Position numbers and translations under genes: made by a program
The notes under the pieces: generated by a model
Told to the model about the DNA's origin: nothing
Database searches by the model: none
The model's input: only the letters and a program-made list of their open reading frames with translations
Shown: positions 63,615 through 64,000 of the stretch, piece after piece
Layout of the letters: every line of letters starts with the position of its first letter
How positions within the stretch are numbered: position 1 is the stretch's first letter
Origin: HT1-32 sp040219025
Lineage (GTDB): Bacteria > Pseudomonadota > Alphaproteobacteria > Rhodospirillales > HT1-32
Length of the DNA stretch: 64,000 nucleotides
NCBI GenBank assembly: GCA_040219025.1
Contig: JAVJTE010000025.1
Coordinates: 1-64,000 of the forward strand
Direction: 5' to 3'

Positions 63615-64000
63615 TCACAGCCGGACATCATCCTTCCCGGGGGCGACAACAATGGCTGCGGTTCCCGCGACTTTCTTGATCCGGTCAGCCTCAATCCTCG
63701 CCTTCTCGCGTGTCTCGAAACTGCCGGACCGGACGTAATACAATGTCCGGCCCTGCGAATCCGTGCCGCGGACAACAAATCCCTCGACCCCCTGCTTGCC
63801 AAACCGGGCCACCAGACGGTCCGCATTGGTCTTGCTGGAGAACGCCCCGACCTGAACGCTGAACGATCCCGCAGCAACCGGTGCAGGGGCCGGCTTGGCC
63901 AGCGCCTTCGGCTTCACGCTGCCCTGCCCTTCAAGATCCCGGGCGAGCTGTTCCAGCGGCGGGGCCGGGGGGGCGTCATCAGCCTTGGCCGGCGCATCCG
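63615..64000 (-). CDS. SPOR domain protein, 5' end outside the window
   Basis: The frame is open to the window edge, with no start seen. A Pro/Ala linker (ADDAPPAPPLEQLARDLEGQ) leads into a SPOR domain: GSFSVQVGAFSSKTNADRLV, RFGKQGVEGFVVRG, LYYVRSGSFETREKARIEAD and AIVVAPGKDDVRL. SPOR domains bind denuded peptidoglycan. It lies upstream of the TssJ-like gene on the same strand, separated by about 125 bases, so its place in the T6SS locus is suggestive but unproven. Confidence 0.85.
   Translation of the reverse strand, partial: DAPAKADDAPPAPPLEQLARDLEGQGSVKPKALAKPAPAPVAAGSFSVQVGAFSSKTNADRLVARFGKQGVEGFVVRGTDSQGRTLYYVRSGSFETREKARIEADRIKKVAGTAAIVVAPGKDDVRL

Overview
The window is a gene-dense, GC-rich bacterial chromosome segment, almost certainly from an alphaproteobacterium, probably Rhodospirillales-like (inference). 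The evidence is the run dgt-argS-SPOR-nagZ-scpA-scpB ... tatABC ... serS-surE-pcm-LysM/M23 ... yajC-secD-secF-Mth938, the run pcm2-tolC-popZ-valS, a PopZ polar organiser, an NDUFS4-type complex I subunit, and TTAACCAT (CtrA-like) boxes. No rRNA, CRISPR array, insertion sequence or prophage is visible. There are five tRNAs: Leu(UAG), Cys(GCA), Asn(GUU), Arg(UCU) and Pro(UGG).

Layout. 1-4.3 kb: the start of lon (cut by the window edge), clpX, clpP and trigger factor, a protein-quality module, then tRNA-Leu. 4.4-7.3 kb: malonyl-CoA decarboxylase and NAD(P)HX repair. 7.4-25.7 kb: a long minus-strand housekeeping and export block with secF, secD, yajC, an NlpD-like LysM/M23 lipoprotein, pcm, surE, serS, tatC/B/A, scpB/A, nagZ, a SPOR protein, argS and dgt. 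It is interrupted by a DUF815 ATPase, a DUF6434 protein and an orphan iron-type ABC ATPase. 25.8-28.2 kb: a plus-strand run of erpA, xthA, a GFA-family gene and a methyltransferase. 28.3-36.3 kb, minus strand: ilvD, valS, popZ (with 27 consecutive prolines), tolC and a second pcm-like gene. This stretch also holds a REPIN-like repeat and a small ORF behind a sigma-54-like box.

36.4-45.2 kb: tRNA-Cys and tRNA-Asn, an FkbM methyltransferase, a 553-aa protein I do not recognise, a DUF4864 protein, a 57-aa secreted protein below the usual ORF cutoff, the overlapping trio metC-hisI-cobW, a Sel1 protein, a PagL-like lipid A deacylase, tRNA-Arg overlapping the end of an NDUFS4-like gene, and tRNA-Pro. 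45.2-55.1 kb: a membrane protein with an apparent N-terminal frameshift, DUF192, a histone-deacetylase-family enzyme, a PrpB-like lyase, a universal stress protein, NhaD, a Panacea/SocA-domain protein, an orphan flagellar-rod-like gene with an unknown partner, an alpha/beta hydrolase and a TPR protein. 55.2-64 kb: part of a type VI secretion system (tssK-tssL-tssM-tssA, a TssJ-like lipoprotein, and a SPOR protein running off the end).

How it fits together. Most of the window concerns the cell envelope and export: Sec and Tat translocation, TolC, T6SS, cell-wall remodelling and lipid A trimming. It also covers proteostasis, chromosome segregation and polarity (ScpAB, PopZ) and aminoacyl-tRNA supply. 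The less ordinary material is the T6SS locus with CtrA-like boxes in front of tssK, the polyproline PopZ, the hisI-cobW zinc pairing, the tRNA-overlapping gene and several unrecognised or very small ORFs.
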